Shown here: piece after piece, positions 41,943-51,490 of the stretch | How the letters are laid out: every line of letters begins with the position of its first letter | How positions within the stretch are numbered: position 1 is the stretch's first letter | From: Bacillus sp. OV322 | GTDB lineage: Bacteria; Bacillota; Bacilli; Bacillales; DSM-1321 | Direction of reading: 5' to 3' | DNA length: 64,000 bases | NCBI RefSeq assembly: GCF_900112495.1 | Contig: NZ_FOMA01000001.1 | Coordinates: 434,001-498,000 of the forward strand | The notes under the pieces: generated by a model | What the model was told of the DNA's origin: nothing | The model's database searches: none | The model's input: the letters and a program-made list of their open reading frames with translations, nothing else | Program-made: the position numbers and the translations under genes

Positions 41943-42274
41943 TTTGACTAAAAACTGGATTCAGCGGCATTCAGTTTGAGAGGTAAACGAACTGAGATGC
42001 AGGTTTCTGCATATAATGGCAGGCAATGAATGACTTGGCAAGGTTTACATTTTGATGGGCATGTAGCCAAGGAATAAGCAATTATGATATATTTTTTTAT
42101 GTGTATAAAAATTTGCATCAGAGGCTACATATAAGGATGCTGACAGGTTTTGGGATGTTACGCATTTTTTGAAAAAGAGAAGGAAAGGTTGCATTCCAAT
42201 GTAAAGGAATTGAAGGCCCTTAAAGGGCATTACAAATAAAACAGGCAAATTGAACGATGAAAGGATTATGATAC
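41943..42274. other. Gap without a supported gene
   Basis: The 332 bases before prfC contain no convincing reading frame; the minus-strand frame 42045-42248 has no ribosome site and no family-like sequence. Promoter signals for prfC are expected here but none is clear enough to mark. Confidence 0.5.
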
Positions 42275-43849
42275 ATGACTACTTTAAAAGATGAGGTTCA
42301 GTCAAGGCGGACCTTTGCCATCATTTCTCACCCTGATGCCGGTAAAACGACACTGACTGAGAAATTGCTGTTATTTGGCGGTGCGATCCGTGATGCTGGA
42401 ACAGTAAAGGCAAGAAAAACAGGAAAATATGCGACAAGTGACTGGATGGAAATTGAGAAACAGCGCGGAATTTCGGTAACATCCTCCGTTATGCAGTTTG
42501 ACTATGATGATTTCCGGGTCAATATCCTTGATACCCCTGGTCACCAGGACTTCAGTGAAGATACGTACCGTACGCTTATGGCAGTGGATAGTGCGGTTAT
42601 GATTATCGATTCGGCAAAGGGTATTGAAGATCAGACAATTAAATTATTCAAGGTTTGCCGGATGAGGGGCATCCCCATTTTCACGTTTATCAATAAAATG
42701 GACCGCCAGGGTAAAACTCCGCTTGAATTGCTTTCTGAGCTTGAGGAAGTACTTGGAATAGAATCTTATCCAATGAACTGGCCGATCGGGATGGGTAAGG
42801 ACTTTGTAGGAATTTATGACCGGTTTAATAATAGAATTGAACAATTTAAGACCGAAGGGGAAGACCGCTTTCTGCCGCTGAATAAGGATGGAGAGCTGGC
42901 AAACGGCCATGCTCTGAAAGATTCTCCTTTATATGAACAGACACTGGAGGAAATTATGCTTCTTTCTGAAGCAGGAAACCAGTTTTCTGAAGAAAGCATC
43001 GCAAGCGGCAAGCTGAGCCCTGTGTTTTTCGGAAGTGCGCTTACAGCTTTTGGGGTACAGACATTTTTAGATGCTTACCTCCAATTTGCTCCGGCCCCTC
43101 AGCCCCGCTCATCATCAGCTGGAGAAGTAAACCCGGTTGGCAATGAGTTTTCCGGTTTTATTTTTAAGATTCAGGCGAATATGAATCCTAAACATCGTGA
43201 CAGGATTGCCTTTTTGAGGATTTGTTCAGGTAAATTCGAAAGAGGGATGAGCGTATTTTTAAGCCGGACGGGCAAGCCGATCAATCTATCTTCATCCACC
43301 CAATTCCTGGCAGATGACAGAAATACGGTTAATGAGGCAGTTGGCGGCGATATTATCGGTTTATATGATACAGGGAATTACCAAATTGGCGATACAATCA
43401 CGACAAGCAAGGATATGTATCAATTTGAGAGGCTCCCGCAGTTTACACCCGAGTTGTTTGTGCGGGTTACGGCCAAAAATGTCATGAAGCAAAAACATTT
43501 CCACAAGGGAATTAACCAGCTTGTACAGGAAGGGGCCATTCAGCTGTTCAAGACAGTAAGGATGGAAGAATATCTTTTAGGTGCAGTCGGGCAGCTTCAA
43601 TTCGAGGTTTTTGAACACAGGATGAAAAATGAATATAATGTTGAAGTGATTATGGAGAGAATGGGCAGTAAAATTACACGCTGGGTTGAGGATGAAAAAC
43701 TGGATGAAAATCTGCACAGCTCAAGAAGCGTACTTGTGAAAGATCGTTATGGCAAATATGCATTTTTATTTGAAAATGAGTTTGCTCTTCGATGGTTCAA
43801 TGATAAAAATCCGGATGTAAAGCTATTTAATCCGATGGATCTTAAATAA
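42275..43849 (+). CDS. prfC: Peptide chain release factor 3
   Basis: A 524-residue translational GTPase that recycles RF1/RF2 from the ribosome after peptide release. G1 SHPDAGKT is at residues 18-25, the switch [12 protein letters not shown] near 70, G3 DTPGHQDF and G4 NKMD follow. The insertion and domain III signatures ([17 protein letters not shown]) distinguish RF3 from EF-G. AAAGGA lies 10 bases before the ATG. B. subtilis lacks RF3 as I recall, while other Bacillaceae keep it. It is closed by a terminator. Confidence 0.95.
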   Translation: MTTLKDEVQSRRTFAIISHPDAGKTTLTEKLLLFGGAIRDAGTVKARKTGKYATSDWMEIEKQRGISVTSSVMQFDYDDFRVNILDTPGHQDFSEDTYRTLMAVDSAVMIIDSAKGIEDQTIKLFKVCRMRGIPIFTFINKMDRQGKTPLELLSELEEVLGIESYPMNWPIGMGKDFVGIYDRFNNRIEQFKTEGEDRFLPLNKDGELANGHALKDSPLYEQTLEEIMLLSEAGNQFSEESIASGKLSPVFFGSALTAFGVQTFLDAYLQFAPAPQPRSSSAGEVNPVGNEFSGFIFKIQANMNPKHRDRIAFLRICSGKFERGMSVFLSRTGKPINLSSSTQFLADDRNTVNEAVGGDIIGLYDTGNYQIGDTITTSKDMYQFERLPQFTPELFVRVTAKNVMKQKHFHKGINQLVQEGAIQLFKTVRMEEYLLGAVGQLQFEVFEHRMKNEYNVEVIMERMGSKITRWVEDEKLDENLHSSRSVLVKDRYGKYAFLFENEFALRWFNDKNPDVKLFNPMDLK

Positions 43850-43850
43850 G

Positions 43851-43891
43851 GCCAAAACAAAACCGCACAGCTTGTGCGGTTTTATTTTGGC
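43851..43891 (+). terminator. Terminator after prfC
   Basis: Stem AAAACCGCACA / TGTGCGGTTTT nested in a further GCCAAAA / TTTTGGC pairing. Confidence 0.85.
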
Positions 43892-44086
43892 TTGCGGCAA
43901 AAAGCTCTTTTCATCACCCTGTAATTAGGCAGTATTCAGCCTGCAGAAGGCTTTCTGACTCTGCAAAACTCATCACCTGTGAGAAAATGGAAGAATGAAT
44001 CTTTTTAAAGTTCCGTCTTTGCGTTACAATGATAAATAAAGGAATATTCATAATCTTATTCTAAATAAAGGGGAACGCGGAAGAAT

Positions 44087-44662
44087 ATGTTAATCATTAT
44101 TGTGCTGATTATATTATCCTATCTTTTCGGCAGTATAAACGGCGCCTATTATGTGACGAAGCTTGCCTCCGGGAGCGATATCCGCCAGCTTGGAAGCGGA
44201 AATGCCGGTGCAAGAAATGCTGGCAGGCAGCTTGGGAAGTTTGGTTTTTTAGCTGCATTGCTGATTGATGCAGGAAAAACCCTTGTCATGCTTACCATTG
44301 CCAGTTCAGTATCACATGACAGGCCATTTATAAATATCCTGTGTGCCGCTTTTCTATTATTAGGCCATATCTGGCCGGCTCAGCTTCGTTTTCATGGAGG
44401 AAAGGGTGTTGCTGTTTTGCTGGCATCGGTCCTTTTTCTGGTGCCTGCATCCATTCCCGTTATAGGTGTTTTGATGGCAGTCTGCTGCTTACTGATGAAA
44501 AAATTCACCGTTCCCGGTTTGGTTTGCCTGCTGAGCATTCCAGTTACATCGTATATAACTGGAAAACCCGCAGCATATACAATAGGGCTGCTTATCCTCA
44601 CTGTTTTCGTAATAGCAGCGCATATACTGAAGCTTCATCAAATAACCCCAGCTACTACATAA
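44087..44662 (+). CDS. PlsY-family glycerol-3-phosphate acyltransferase
   Basis: A 191-residue membrane protein of the PlsY family, which moves an acyl group from acyl-phosphate to glycerol 3-phosphate. Motifs are LFGSINGAYYVTKL (block 1, GSI), GSGNAGARNAGRQLGKFG (block 2; PlsY usually reads GSGNxGxTNxxR) and RFHGGKGVAVLL (block 3). It is probably a paralogue of the essential PlsY, and it leads an operon with two envelope-related genes, so its acceptor may not be the usual one. GGGGAAC precedes the ATG. The next start is 14 bases downstream. Confidence 0.82.
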   Translation: MLIIIVLIILSYLFGSINGAYYVTKLASGSDIRQLGSGNAGARNAGRQLGKFGFLAALLIDAGKTLVMLTIASSVSHDRPFINILCAAFLLLGHIWPAQLRFHGGKGVAVLLASVLFLVPASIPVIGVLMAVCCLLMKKFTVPGLVCLLSIPVTSYITGKPAAYTIGLLILTVFVIAAHILKLHQITPATT

Positions 44663-44676
44663 GAGGAGTGACCAAT

Positions 44677-46287
44677 ATGAAATCTTCTTCGTTCATCTAC
44701 AAAATTGCATCCGAACAGGATGAATTTGAACAAATTAACGAAATGAACTATCAGACTTTCGTTGAAGAAATTCCCCAGCATCAAAAGAACGGGCAATCCA
44801 GTCTCGTTGACCGTTTCCATAAAGAAAATACCTATGTGATAGCCAAACAGGGAAATATAGTTGTCGGAATGATCGCCATCAGGGCAAATCGGCCATTCTC
44901 CCTTGATGAAAAACTCGGAAATCTTGATGAATATTTACCTCAAGGATCAAAGCCATGTGAAGTTAGGCTGCTTTCAGTCAAGAAAGAATACCGTAAAAGC
45001 TATGTATTTTATAAAATGACAGATTTACTTGTATCTCATTGTCTGGAGAACCAATATAATATGGCACTTATCTCCGGTGTTGAAAAGCAGATTCCGCTTT
45101 ATAAACGAATGGGCTTTGTGGCTTTTGGAAGCATGACGGGGACGGGGGATGCCAAATTCCAGCCCATGTATCTCACTAAGGAAAAATTTGAAAAATCCAC
45201 AAAAGCCTATAAACGGATGATGGAACGGAAGCAGCAGGAAACAAGACAGTACAGCTTCCTGCCAGGTCCTGTTCCAGTTGGGGAGGAAATAAAGAAAGCT
45301 TTTTCCATGCCTGCAATTTCCCACCGGGCAAACAGCTTTCACAGTGACCTCCAGGAAGTGAAGGATCTGCTGGGCCATTTTTTTCAAGCAAATTTTTCAG
45401 AAATTACAGTGGGTACAGGCACACTCGCCAATGATCTTGTGGCTGCCCAGATTTCTTCTCTGAACAAGAAAGGGCTCATCTTGTCTAATGGAGAATTTGG
45501 CTGCAGGCTCATAGACCATGCTGCGAGATTTCAACTGAATTTCGATTATCTGGAAAAAGAGTGGAACATGCCGATTTCCCATGAAGAAATAAGTGATGTT
45601 TTGCAGACTAATCCAGATATCGGGTGGCTATGGACAGTACATTGTGAAACATCTACAGGTTATATGTATGATTTAGAAGCCATCCAGAAGATCTGCGATG
45701 CATACGGTGTAGAATTATGTGTGGATGCCTGCAGCTCTCTTGGGACGGTACATGCCAATCTGTCAAAGTGTTATCTTGCTTCTGCGGTCAGCGGAAAAGG
45801 ACTGGGCTCATTTCCAGGACTCGCAATTGTTCTTCACAGAGAATCAATACAGCCAAATCCCAATCTCCCCCGGTATCTGGATTTGGGATTGTACCAGGAA
45901 AAGGACAGTGTGCCTTTCACTCATTCTTCTAATTTGGTAAAAGCACTGAAGGCTTCCTTACATACTCTAAATATTACGGAAAAGAAACGGTTATCTGACT
46001 TTGCCAGAAATCAATTGCAGTCAGCCGGCCTAGAAGTTTTAGGGAACTCCGATTACTCTCCGGGCATTATTACAATTGCTATCCCAGCATATCTTTCCTC
46101 CCGGGAAGTGGGGGATAGGCTTTCTGAAAAAGGTATTCTATTAAGCTATGAAAGCGAATATTTACTTAAAAAAAATTGGGTCCAGGCGGCATTTATGGGG
46201 GAACAGACTCGTGAAGCAGCATTAAATATGGTTACAGAGCTGAAGCAGCTATGCTGTAATCCAAGGGAAGAATCAGTGATATGGTGA
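44677..46287 (+). CDS. Fusion protein: GNAT-like acyltransferase and class-V aminotransferase
   Basis: A 536-residue two-domain enzyme. Residues 1-200 form a GNAT-like fold (YQTFVEEIPQHQK, VVGMIAIRANRP, VRLLSVKKEYRKSYVFYKM, YKRMGFVAFG) resembling the N-acyl amino acid synthase type. Residues 220-530 form a fold-type I PLP enzyme (EITVGTGTLANDLVAAQIS, CETSTGYMYD, LCVDACSSLGT) with the PLP lysine probably in SAVSGKGLGSFPG. ATG 44677 follows AAGAGGAGTG. The gene overlaps the next by 7 bases. The fusion between a lipid acyltransferase and an LtaS-like gene suggests synthesis or transfer of an acylated or aminated headgroup; this is inference. Confidence 0.8.
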   Translation: MKSSSFIYKIASEQDEFEQINEMNYQTFVEEIPQHQKNGQSSLVDRFHKENTYVIAKQGNIVVGMIAIRANRPFSLDEKLGNLDEYLPQGSKPCEVRLLSVKKEYRKSYVFYKMTDLLVSHCLENQYNMALISGVEKQIPLYKRMGFVAFGSMTGTGDAKFQPMYLTKEKFEKSTKAYKRMMERKQQETRQYSFLPGPVPVGEEIKKAFSMPAISHRANSFHSDLQEVKDLLGHFFQANFSEITVGTGTLANDLVAAQISSLNKKGLILSNGEFGCRLIDHAARFQLNFDYLEKEWNMPISHEEISDVLQTNPDIGWLWTVHCETSTGYMYDLEAIQKICDAYGVELCVDACSSLGTVHANLSKCYLASAVSGKGLGSFPGLAIVLHRESIQPNPNLPRYLDLGLYQEKDSVPFTHSSNLVKALKASLHTLNITEKKRLSDFARNQLQSAGLEVLGNSDYSPGIITIAIPAYLSSREVGDRLSEKGILLSYESEYLLKKNWVQAAFMGEQTREAALNMVTELKQLCCNPREESVIW

Positions 46288-48122
46288 AAGGAAGAATAAA
46301 TCTGCCTCCTGAAAAACTAGTGTTTCTCGCTTTCCTTCTTCTTTGGCTGAAAACAGCCATCGTATCATTTATTGGATTCGATTTCAGTATTGTATCCTGG
46401 CTCGATGTGCTTCTTTTAATGATTAATCCAGCTGGCTCGCTTTTGCTGATGCTGGGACTGAGCTTTTATTTTGGGAGAAGGCTGAACAGGATTATCCTGA
46501 TTGTCATAATGGTTTTGATAACAGGGCTTTTGTATGCAGATTTGCTTTATTACCGGTTTTACATTGATTTTGTTACAGTATCGGTTTTCTTTCAATTCAA
46601 AAATGTGGGAGGCATAGGACCAAGCACATTTGAACTGGTAAAGGCCTGGGACCTGCTTTTACTTGCAGATATCTTTTTAATCGCCTGGCTGTCTAGGCGC
46701 TGGGACATGCAGAGACTTGTGATACCTTCTATCATCAGGAAACGCTATATTGCTGCAGGTATTGCTCTTGTCCTGCTTGTAGCAGGTTTGGGGCTTTTTC
46801 AGTCCTCACGGCTATTCTCTGCTGCCTATAACCGCAGCCAGATGGTAAAAACGATAGGGCCCTACAATTATCATTTGTATGATATTGCTATGGCGCTTCG
46901 GCCCCCGCTCGACCAGGCGCTTGCAGATAAATCTGATACTGCTGCCATAAGCCAATATGTGTCATCACATAAACAAAAGCATTCAGGCCTATTCGGGATC
47001 GCAAAAGGGAAAAATATCGTGTTGATCAGCATGGAATCGACCCAAAATTTCGTGATTAACCGGAAAGTAGACGGAAAGGAGATCACCCCCTTTCTCAATA
47101 AGCTAGTGAAAAAAAGCTATTATTTTAATTCCATTTACGATCAGACTGCACAGGGAAAAACATCGGATGCGGAATTTATGGTTGATAACAGCCTTTATCC
47201 GCTATCAGGAGGATCAGTCTTTGTCAGGAGGCCGGAAAATACCTTTAATAGTCTGCCGAAAATATTAAAACAGCATGGAAACTATTATTCTGCCGTTTTT
47301 CACGGAAATGATGCAAGCTTCTGGAATAGGGAGAACATGTATGATCATCTGGGATACAATCGTTTTTTCTCAAAAAAAGATTTTACGGTGACCGAGGAAA
47401 ATTCAATAAACTATGGCATCAAGGATATTCCTTTTTTTGAGCAAAGCATTCCATACCTGAAGAGCCTGCCTCAGCCCTACTATGCGAAGATGATAACATT
47501 GACCAATCATTTTCCTTTTTTGCTGAATGAAGAGGACCAGATGATATCAGCAGCAAATACCGATGAAGGTGTTGTAAATAGATACATTACTACTGTCCGG
47601 TATGAAGATGAGGCACTGCGGCACTTTTTTCAGAAGCTGAAAAAGAATGGCATGTACAAAAATACGATTTTCGTTTTATACGGAGATCATTATGGGATTT
47701 CTGAAAAATACGAAGATGCCCTGAGCACATTATTAGATGAAAAGGATACGCCGGCCAATCACACGAAATATCGCCAGGTGCCGCTTATCATCCATATTCC
47801 CGGCCAGGAAGAAAAGACTATTTCCACACTGGGAGGAGAGGTGGATATCAGGCCGACCCTGCTGGATCTGCTGGGGATTGATGACAGCAGGCATATCTCG
47901 TTCGGTCAAAATCTCTTTTCAAGAGATCCCAAACATCCTGTCATCTTCCGTAATGGCGGGTTTGCTGCCGGCAATCTGATTTATCAGGATAATATCTGCT
48001 ATAATGCCAGGTCGGGTGAGGAACTGGAAAGCAAGTCCTGCGAGCCTTATCAGGATACCGTGCATAAGGAGCTTGATTTATCCGATGAAATCATTTATGG
48101 AGACCTGCTGCGTTTTAAATGA
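46281..48122 (+). CDS. LtaS-like phosphoglycerol transferase/sulfatase-fold membrane enzyme
   Basis: A 613-residue protein with five N-terminal transmembrane helices (residues 12-175) and an extracellular alkaline-phosphatase-fold domain. Catalytic features are ISMESTQNF (metal Glu), GKTSDAEFMVDNSLYP (nucleophilic Thr), LTNHFPF and YGDHYG (metal Asp-His). LtaS enzymes polymerise glycerol phosphate from phosphatidylglycerol into lipoteichoic acid; four such paralogues exist in B. subtilis. The start overlaps the upstream stop, so it is coupled to the fusion enzyme. Which polymer it makes cannot be told. Confidence 0.88.
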   Translation: MVKGRINLPPEKLVFLAFLLLWLKTAIVSFIGFDFSIVSWLDVLLLMINPAGSLLLMLGLSFYFGRRLNRIILIVIMVLITGLLYADLLYYRFYIDFVTVSVFFQFKNVGGIGPSTFELVKAWDLLLLADIFLIAWLSRRWDMQRLVIPSIIRKRYIAAGIALVLLVAGLGLFQSSRLFSAAYNRSQMVKTIGPYNYHLYDIAMALRPPLDQALADKSDTAAISQYVSSHKQKHSGLFGIAKGKNIVLISMESTQNFVINRKVDGKEITPFLNKLVKKSYYFNSIYDQTAQGKTSDAEFMVDNSLYPLSGGSVFVRRPENTFNSLPKILKQHGNYYSAVFHGNDASFWNRENMYDHLGYNRFFSKKDFTVTEENSINYGIKDIPFFEQSIPYLKSLPQPYYAKMITLTNHFPFLLNEEDQMISAANTDEGVVNRYITTVRYEDEALRHFFQKLKKNGMYKNTIFVLYGDHYGISEKYEDALSTLLDEKDTPANHTKYRQVPLIIHIPGQEEKTISTLGGEVDIRPTLLDLLGIDDSRHISFGQNLFSRDPKHPVIFRNGGFAAGNLIYQDNICYNARSGEELESKSCEPYQDTVHKELDLSDEIIYGDLLRFK

Positions 48123-48131
48123 ACAACTCTT

Positions 48132-48163
48132 GAGCCTGCGTAAAAATACGCAGGCTCTTCTTC
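48132..48163 (+). terminator. Terminator of the three-gene envelope operon
   Basis: GAGCCTGCGTA / TACGCAGGCTC, 11-bp stem, short AAA loop, followed by TTCTTC. Confidence 0.85.
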
Positions 48164-48355
48164 GCTATCCTGGCAGTGATTTCTTTATAGAATTATCGAA
48201 AAGTAGGGGGGTGGAAAACCGGTTTTTCGAACCTTAAGCATGCGGAAAAAACCTTGCTGCCGGGAGATTTATCTATTCATAGACCAGATGCTGGGGTATG
48301 AAAGCAGAAAATGCTATTATTCCGGCAAGCTGGAAATCATACAGTAAATATTAAT

Positions 48356-48552
48356 GGCTCTTTTCTTAAAGACTGTTGTTTTTTTAATTTGTTACGTGAG
48401 CCGTTCCCATTGTCAAGTCAGGTTGATTGGAGTGTAAGGTGCGACCTAAGCGGGCGAAGCTGAAGAAGGCTCACCGCTTGCGTGGAAAGCGAGCATCCTG
48501 GAGAGGAAATCAACAACTTGTTTCATAGCAGTAAAGTTTACGAAAACAGCCA
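48356..48552 (+). repeat. Dispersed repeat family A, copy 7
   Basis: From GGCTCTTTTCTTAAAGACTG to GTTTACGAAAACAGCC, about 197 bp, nearly the same as copy 5 and the reverse complement of copy 1. The remainder of the gap 48164-48690 shows no gene. Confidence 0.88.
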
Positions 48553-48690
48553 TATTAAAAAAGTCCCGGATTTTTAGCGTGTAAAAACAAGAATTTTAAC
48601 TTTATATAGGAATAAAGTAACTGCTTTTCTGGCAATATACCAGAATCATCTGTAAAATATAATAGATAAATAAGTAATAAGGAGAATATT

Positions 48691-49701
48691 ATGGAATACG
48701 GATGTGCAAGCTGCGGAGTTACATTTAATTTACTTAACAAAGGATATTTATATGTAAAGGGAAGCAGGGAGATACCCAGTATATTTTCTCAGGCAATGCC
48801 TTATCTGAAGGGATATGCCATTTCATTCAGCAGTGAAGCAGAATTGAGTGAATTGGTGGAGACATTGTTGTCTTCAATAGGGGACGCGAGCCTTGAAGGC
48901 AATATCATGCCTACATTAAATCAATATTACCCCGTGTATCCTCTTGGTGAAATAGCTGTGAGAATCCAGAATTACGAAATTGTAGATATGATTCAGTCTA
49001 CAGAATTTACAAGTTTTTTCCAGCCTATTATCTCATTGAAGGATGATCGTTTATTTGCCTATGAATCTCTTTTGCGCGATCCAAAAGGAAGAATATCTCC
49101 TGGTGATTTATTTGAAGTTGCCCATAATGCAGGAATGCATAGCCTTTTAGATCAAAAAGCGAGGGAAACAGCAATAAGGACACGTTCTGCAAAAATACAG
49201 GATGGCATTAAAAGCTTTATTAATTTTTTGCCTTCCACCATTTATAATCCTGAATTCTGTTTGAAACATACTTTTCACAACGTTAAAAAGTATAATGTCA
49301 ATCCTGATGATTTGGTTTTTGAGGTCGTTGAAACCGAAAAGATTATTGATATCGATCATCTTAAGGAAATTTTCAGAGTGTATAAAAGAGAGGGCATCCA
49401 AGTGGCGCTTGATGACTTTGGAAGCGGACATTCAACGTTGGATGTACTGATTAGGCTTGTTCCGGATTATGTGAAAGTGGACCGGTCGAAAATCATGTAT
49501 TGTGACCAAAACGCTGAAAGTCAAGAATATTTAAGAGAATTAGTGAGGATTTCAAAAGAACTCGGCATCACCGTGCTTGCAGAAGGGATAGAAAGACAGG
49601 AAGAGCTGGCATTTTGCAGGGAAATTGGCATGAATCTTGCGCAAGGATATTTTTTAGGCAGGCCGCAAAGCGAACCGGAGATATTCAGCAGCATGGTGTA
49701 A
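48691..49701 (+). CDS. EAL-domain cyclic-di-GMP phosphodiesterase-like protein
   Basis: A 336-residue protein. Residues 1-90 carry a CxxC pair (CASCGVTF) and are otherwise not recognised. The EAL domain spans residues 105-330. The signature loop reads FAYESLLRDP (ESL in place of EAL), followed by NFLPSTIY, FEVVETE, LDDFGSGHSTL, VKVDRS and VLAEGIE, so the metal- and substrate-binding acids look present and the enzyme is likely active. AAGGAG precedes the ATG. No GGDEF domain is attached. I found no c-di-GMP riboswitch upstream. Confidence 0.88.
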   Translation: MEYGCASCGVTFNLLNKGYLYVKGSREIPSIFSQAMPYLKGYAISFSSEAELSELVETLLSSIGDASLEGNIMPTLNQYYPVYPLGEIAVRIQNYEIVDMIQSTEFTSFFQPIISLKDDRLFAYESLLRDPKGRISPGDLFEVAHNAGMHSLLDQKARETAIRTRSAKIQDGIKSFINFLPSTIYNPEFCLKHTFHNVKKYNVNPDDLVFEVVETEKIIDIDHLKEIFRVYKREGIQVALDDFGSGHSTLDVLIRLVPDYVKVDRSKIMYCDQNAESQEYLRELVRISKELGITVLAEGIERQEELAFCREIGMNLAQGYFLGRPQSEPEIFSSMV

Positions 49702-49721
49702 ATCCTTTGCTTCATACATAA

Positions 49722-49760
49722 AAACAGAAGGCAGGCGGATTATCCGCCTGCCTTCTGTTC
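49722..49760. terminator. Bidirectional terminator, EAL gene / ftsW
   Basis: Perfect 16-bp stem ACAGAAGGCAGGCGGA / TCCGCCTGCCTTCTGT with a 3-base loop. Confidence 0.9.
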
Positions 49761-49791
49761 GATACTGCTATAAAAGTACAGTAACTTCTAT

Positions 49792-50979
49792 TTATTGATC
49801 GAATGGAATGATTTGCTGCACTTCTGTTTTTTGCTGAAGCAAATTCATGCGCATGACTACATTTTGCAGAATGCCTATCGACAGCATAAGAAGCAAAAGT
49901 GAAGAGCCTCCATAACTGATAAATGGAAGTGTAATCCCGGTAATTGGAATCAATCCAGTCACACCGCCTATGTTAATGCACACTTGAATTCCAATCATTG
50001 ATGAAATGCCGATCAGCAGCAGGCTGCCGAAGGGGTCTTTACATCTTGCGGATAAAGTGAAGCCTCTCATCACGATGAAACCCAGGGTAAGCAAAACAAA
50101 TAAAACGCCGAAAATCCCTAATTCTTCTGCAATAACAGACATAATAAAGTCTGTATGTGACTCAGGAAGGTAGCCATATTTTTGAGTACTGTTGCCAAGA
50201 CCGACCCCTTTAAGACCTCCGGATCCTATCGCTAAAAGAGAATTGGCAAGCTGATATCCATCGTCCCCGGCTTTTCCTGCCCCAAAAGGATCGGTTAGCC
50301 CGTTAAACCTTGAAAGCCTCTCTTTCGAAAGAACGGACGAAAGGTTCCCGGTTACAAGCATACCGAAAGCGAATATCCCTGCGATGCCAGTACCCAGCAC
50401 ACCGAGCTTTCCGAGGCTCTTCCATGACATTCCTGAAGAAAGTATGATGGTACTTGAAATCGCAAGAATGATTATTGCGCTTCCATAGTCAGGCTGAAGA
50501 ATGATCAAAAAACAAATTAACACCAAAAAGACAATAGGAGGAATGACAGCTTTGTCGATGTTATTGATCCGATCCTGCCTTTTCCCGTATATGGCCGATA
50601 AATAAATAATCATTGCCAGTTTGGAGAATTCGGCAGGCTGTATGGAAGTAGACCCGAATTTAATCCAGCTGGTTGCATTTCCTGCTGTGTGTCCAACAAG
50701 TGTAACCAGCAGCAGGAATAGTGACATGCCAAGCATCATAATCATAAGGAATTTTTTACTTTGATACGCCTTATAAGGAAAAATCATGGCTGCAATCATT
50801 ACAATGAATGAGAAGATCATGGCTAGTTTTTGTTTTTGATAAAAGTAATCCATAGATTGTCCATAACGGGCCACTGCTGTTATCATACTTGAACTGTATA
50901 CCATCACTAATCCAAATAAGCAGAGTAACACAACAGCTATGAAAATGGGGTAATCGTAAGCTTTTACTATTCTTTTCAA
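49792..50979 (-). CDS. ftsW: SEDS-family peptidoglycan glycosyltransferase FtsW
   Basis: A 395-residue, ten-helix SEDS protein that polymerises peptidoglycan with a class B penicillin-binding protein. Marks are FGLVMVYSSS, the SWIKFGSTSIQPAEFSKLA motif after helix 4, ILQPDYGSA with the catalytic aspartate, GVGLGNSTQKYGYLPESHTD and the final PFISYGGSSLLLLM. Gene length and the lack of a sporulation context favour FtsW (YlaO) over SpoVE or RodA, but these paralogues are close. The upstream region holds an inverted repeat GTACGCTTT / AAAGCGTAC (about 51003-51050). Confidence 0.85.
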   Translation of the reverse strand: MKRIVKAYDYPIFIAVVLLCLFGLVMVYSSSMITAVARYGQSMDYFYQKQKLAMIFSFIVMIAAMIFPYKAYQSKKFLMIMMLGMSLFLLLVTLVGHTAGNATSWIKFGSTSIQPAEFSKLAMIIYLSAIYGKRQDRINNIDKAVIPPIVFLVLICFLIILQPDYGSAIIILAISSTIILSSGMSWKSLGKLGVLGTGIAGIFAFGMLVTGNLSSVLSKERLSRFNGLTDPFGAGKAGDDGYQLANSLLAIGSGGLKGVGLGNSTQKYGYLPESHTDFIMSVIAEELGIFGVLFVLLTLGFIVMRGFTLSARCKDPFGSLLLIGISSMIGIQVCINIGGVTGLIPITGITLPFISYGGSSLLLLMLSIGILQNVVMRMNLLQQKTEVQQIIPFDQ

Positions 50980-51238
50980 TTGTGCTTCACCTCTGATTTT
51001 GCGTACGCTTTACATGGAACGCTTTCTTCTATAGTAACTGAAAAAGCGTACAATGATAATAGAATTCTAATCTTTTTTCAAGAACTAAATCAATAATAAA
51101 TGACTATTAATTGAATGTTAAACCAGAATACCTGCTTTATTTCCGGAATTTAGGTGTGTCCTTTTGTTCGGATACATGAATTTTCCCAGGAGACAATTTT
51201 TTTGGAGAAATGAACGCGGAAATTGAGAAAAAAAACGA

Positions 51239-51267
51239 TTGCCATTCTCCATGATTTCTTATATAAT
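51239..51267 (+). promoter_or_regulatory. SigA promoter of the riboswitch-terC unit
   Basis: TTGCCA (51239-51244), a 17-base spacer and TATAAT (51262-51267), about 25 bases before the riboswitch. Confidence 0.8.
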
Positions 51268-51291
51268 ATATATAAATTAATACTGATTTCC

Positions 51292-51428
51292 TTTCAAAGG
51301 GGAGTAGCGTTAGGGTTCGCCCTAAAACAAAGTCGTCAATTCGTGGATGCTATATCCATCGGCTTTGTTGACATGATTTCATGTTCAGCAAGACCTTTGC
51401 CTATGTTGGCAGAGGTCTTTTTATTTTA
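51292..51428 (+). ncRNA. yybP-ykoY manganese riboswitch with terminator
   Basis: The leader has the family's conserved parts: CAAAGGGGAGTAGC at the 5' side, GGTTCGCCCTAAAACAAAGT, the CGTCAATTCG segment, CGGCTTTGTTGACATGATTT and CATGTTCAGCAAGACC. A terminator (AGACCTTTGCC / GGCAGAGGTCT and T-run, 51391-51428) forms the expression platform. Mn2+ binding favours readthrough in this class. It lies directly before a YkoY-type TerC gene, its usual partner. Confidence 0.92.
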
Positions 51429-51490
51429 TCCGGACCGAAGTGCCAATACTGATAGGGAAAAGGAAAAATTCTTATATCGGAGGCTGGGTT

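Noticed and set aside
48164-48355. Search for a c-di-GMP riboswitch before the EAL gene
   Set aside because: No GEMM-type conserved core was found; the stretch is plain intergenic sequence before repeat copy 7.
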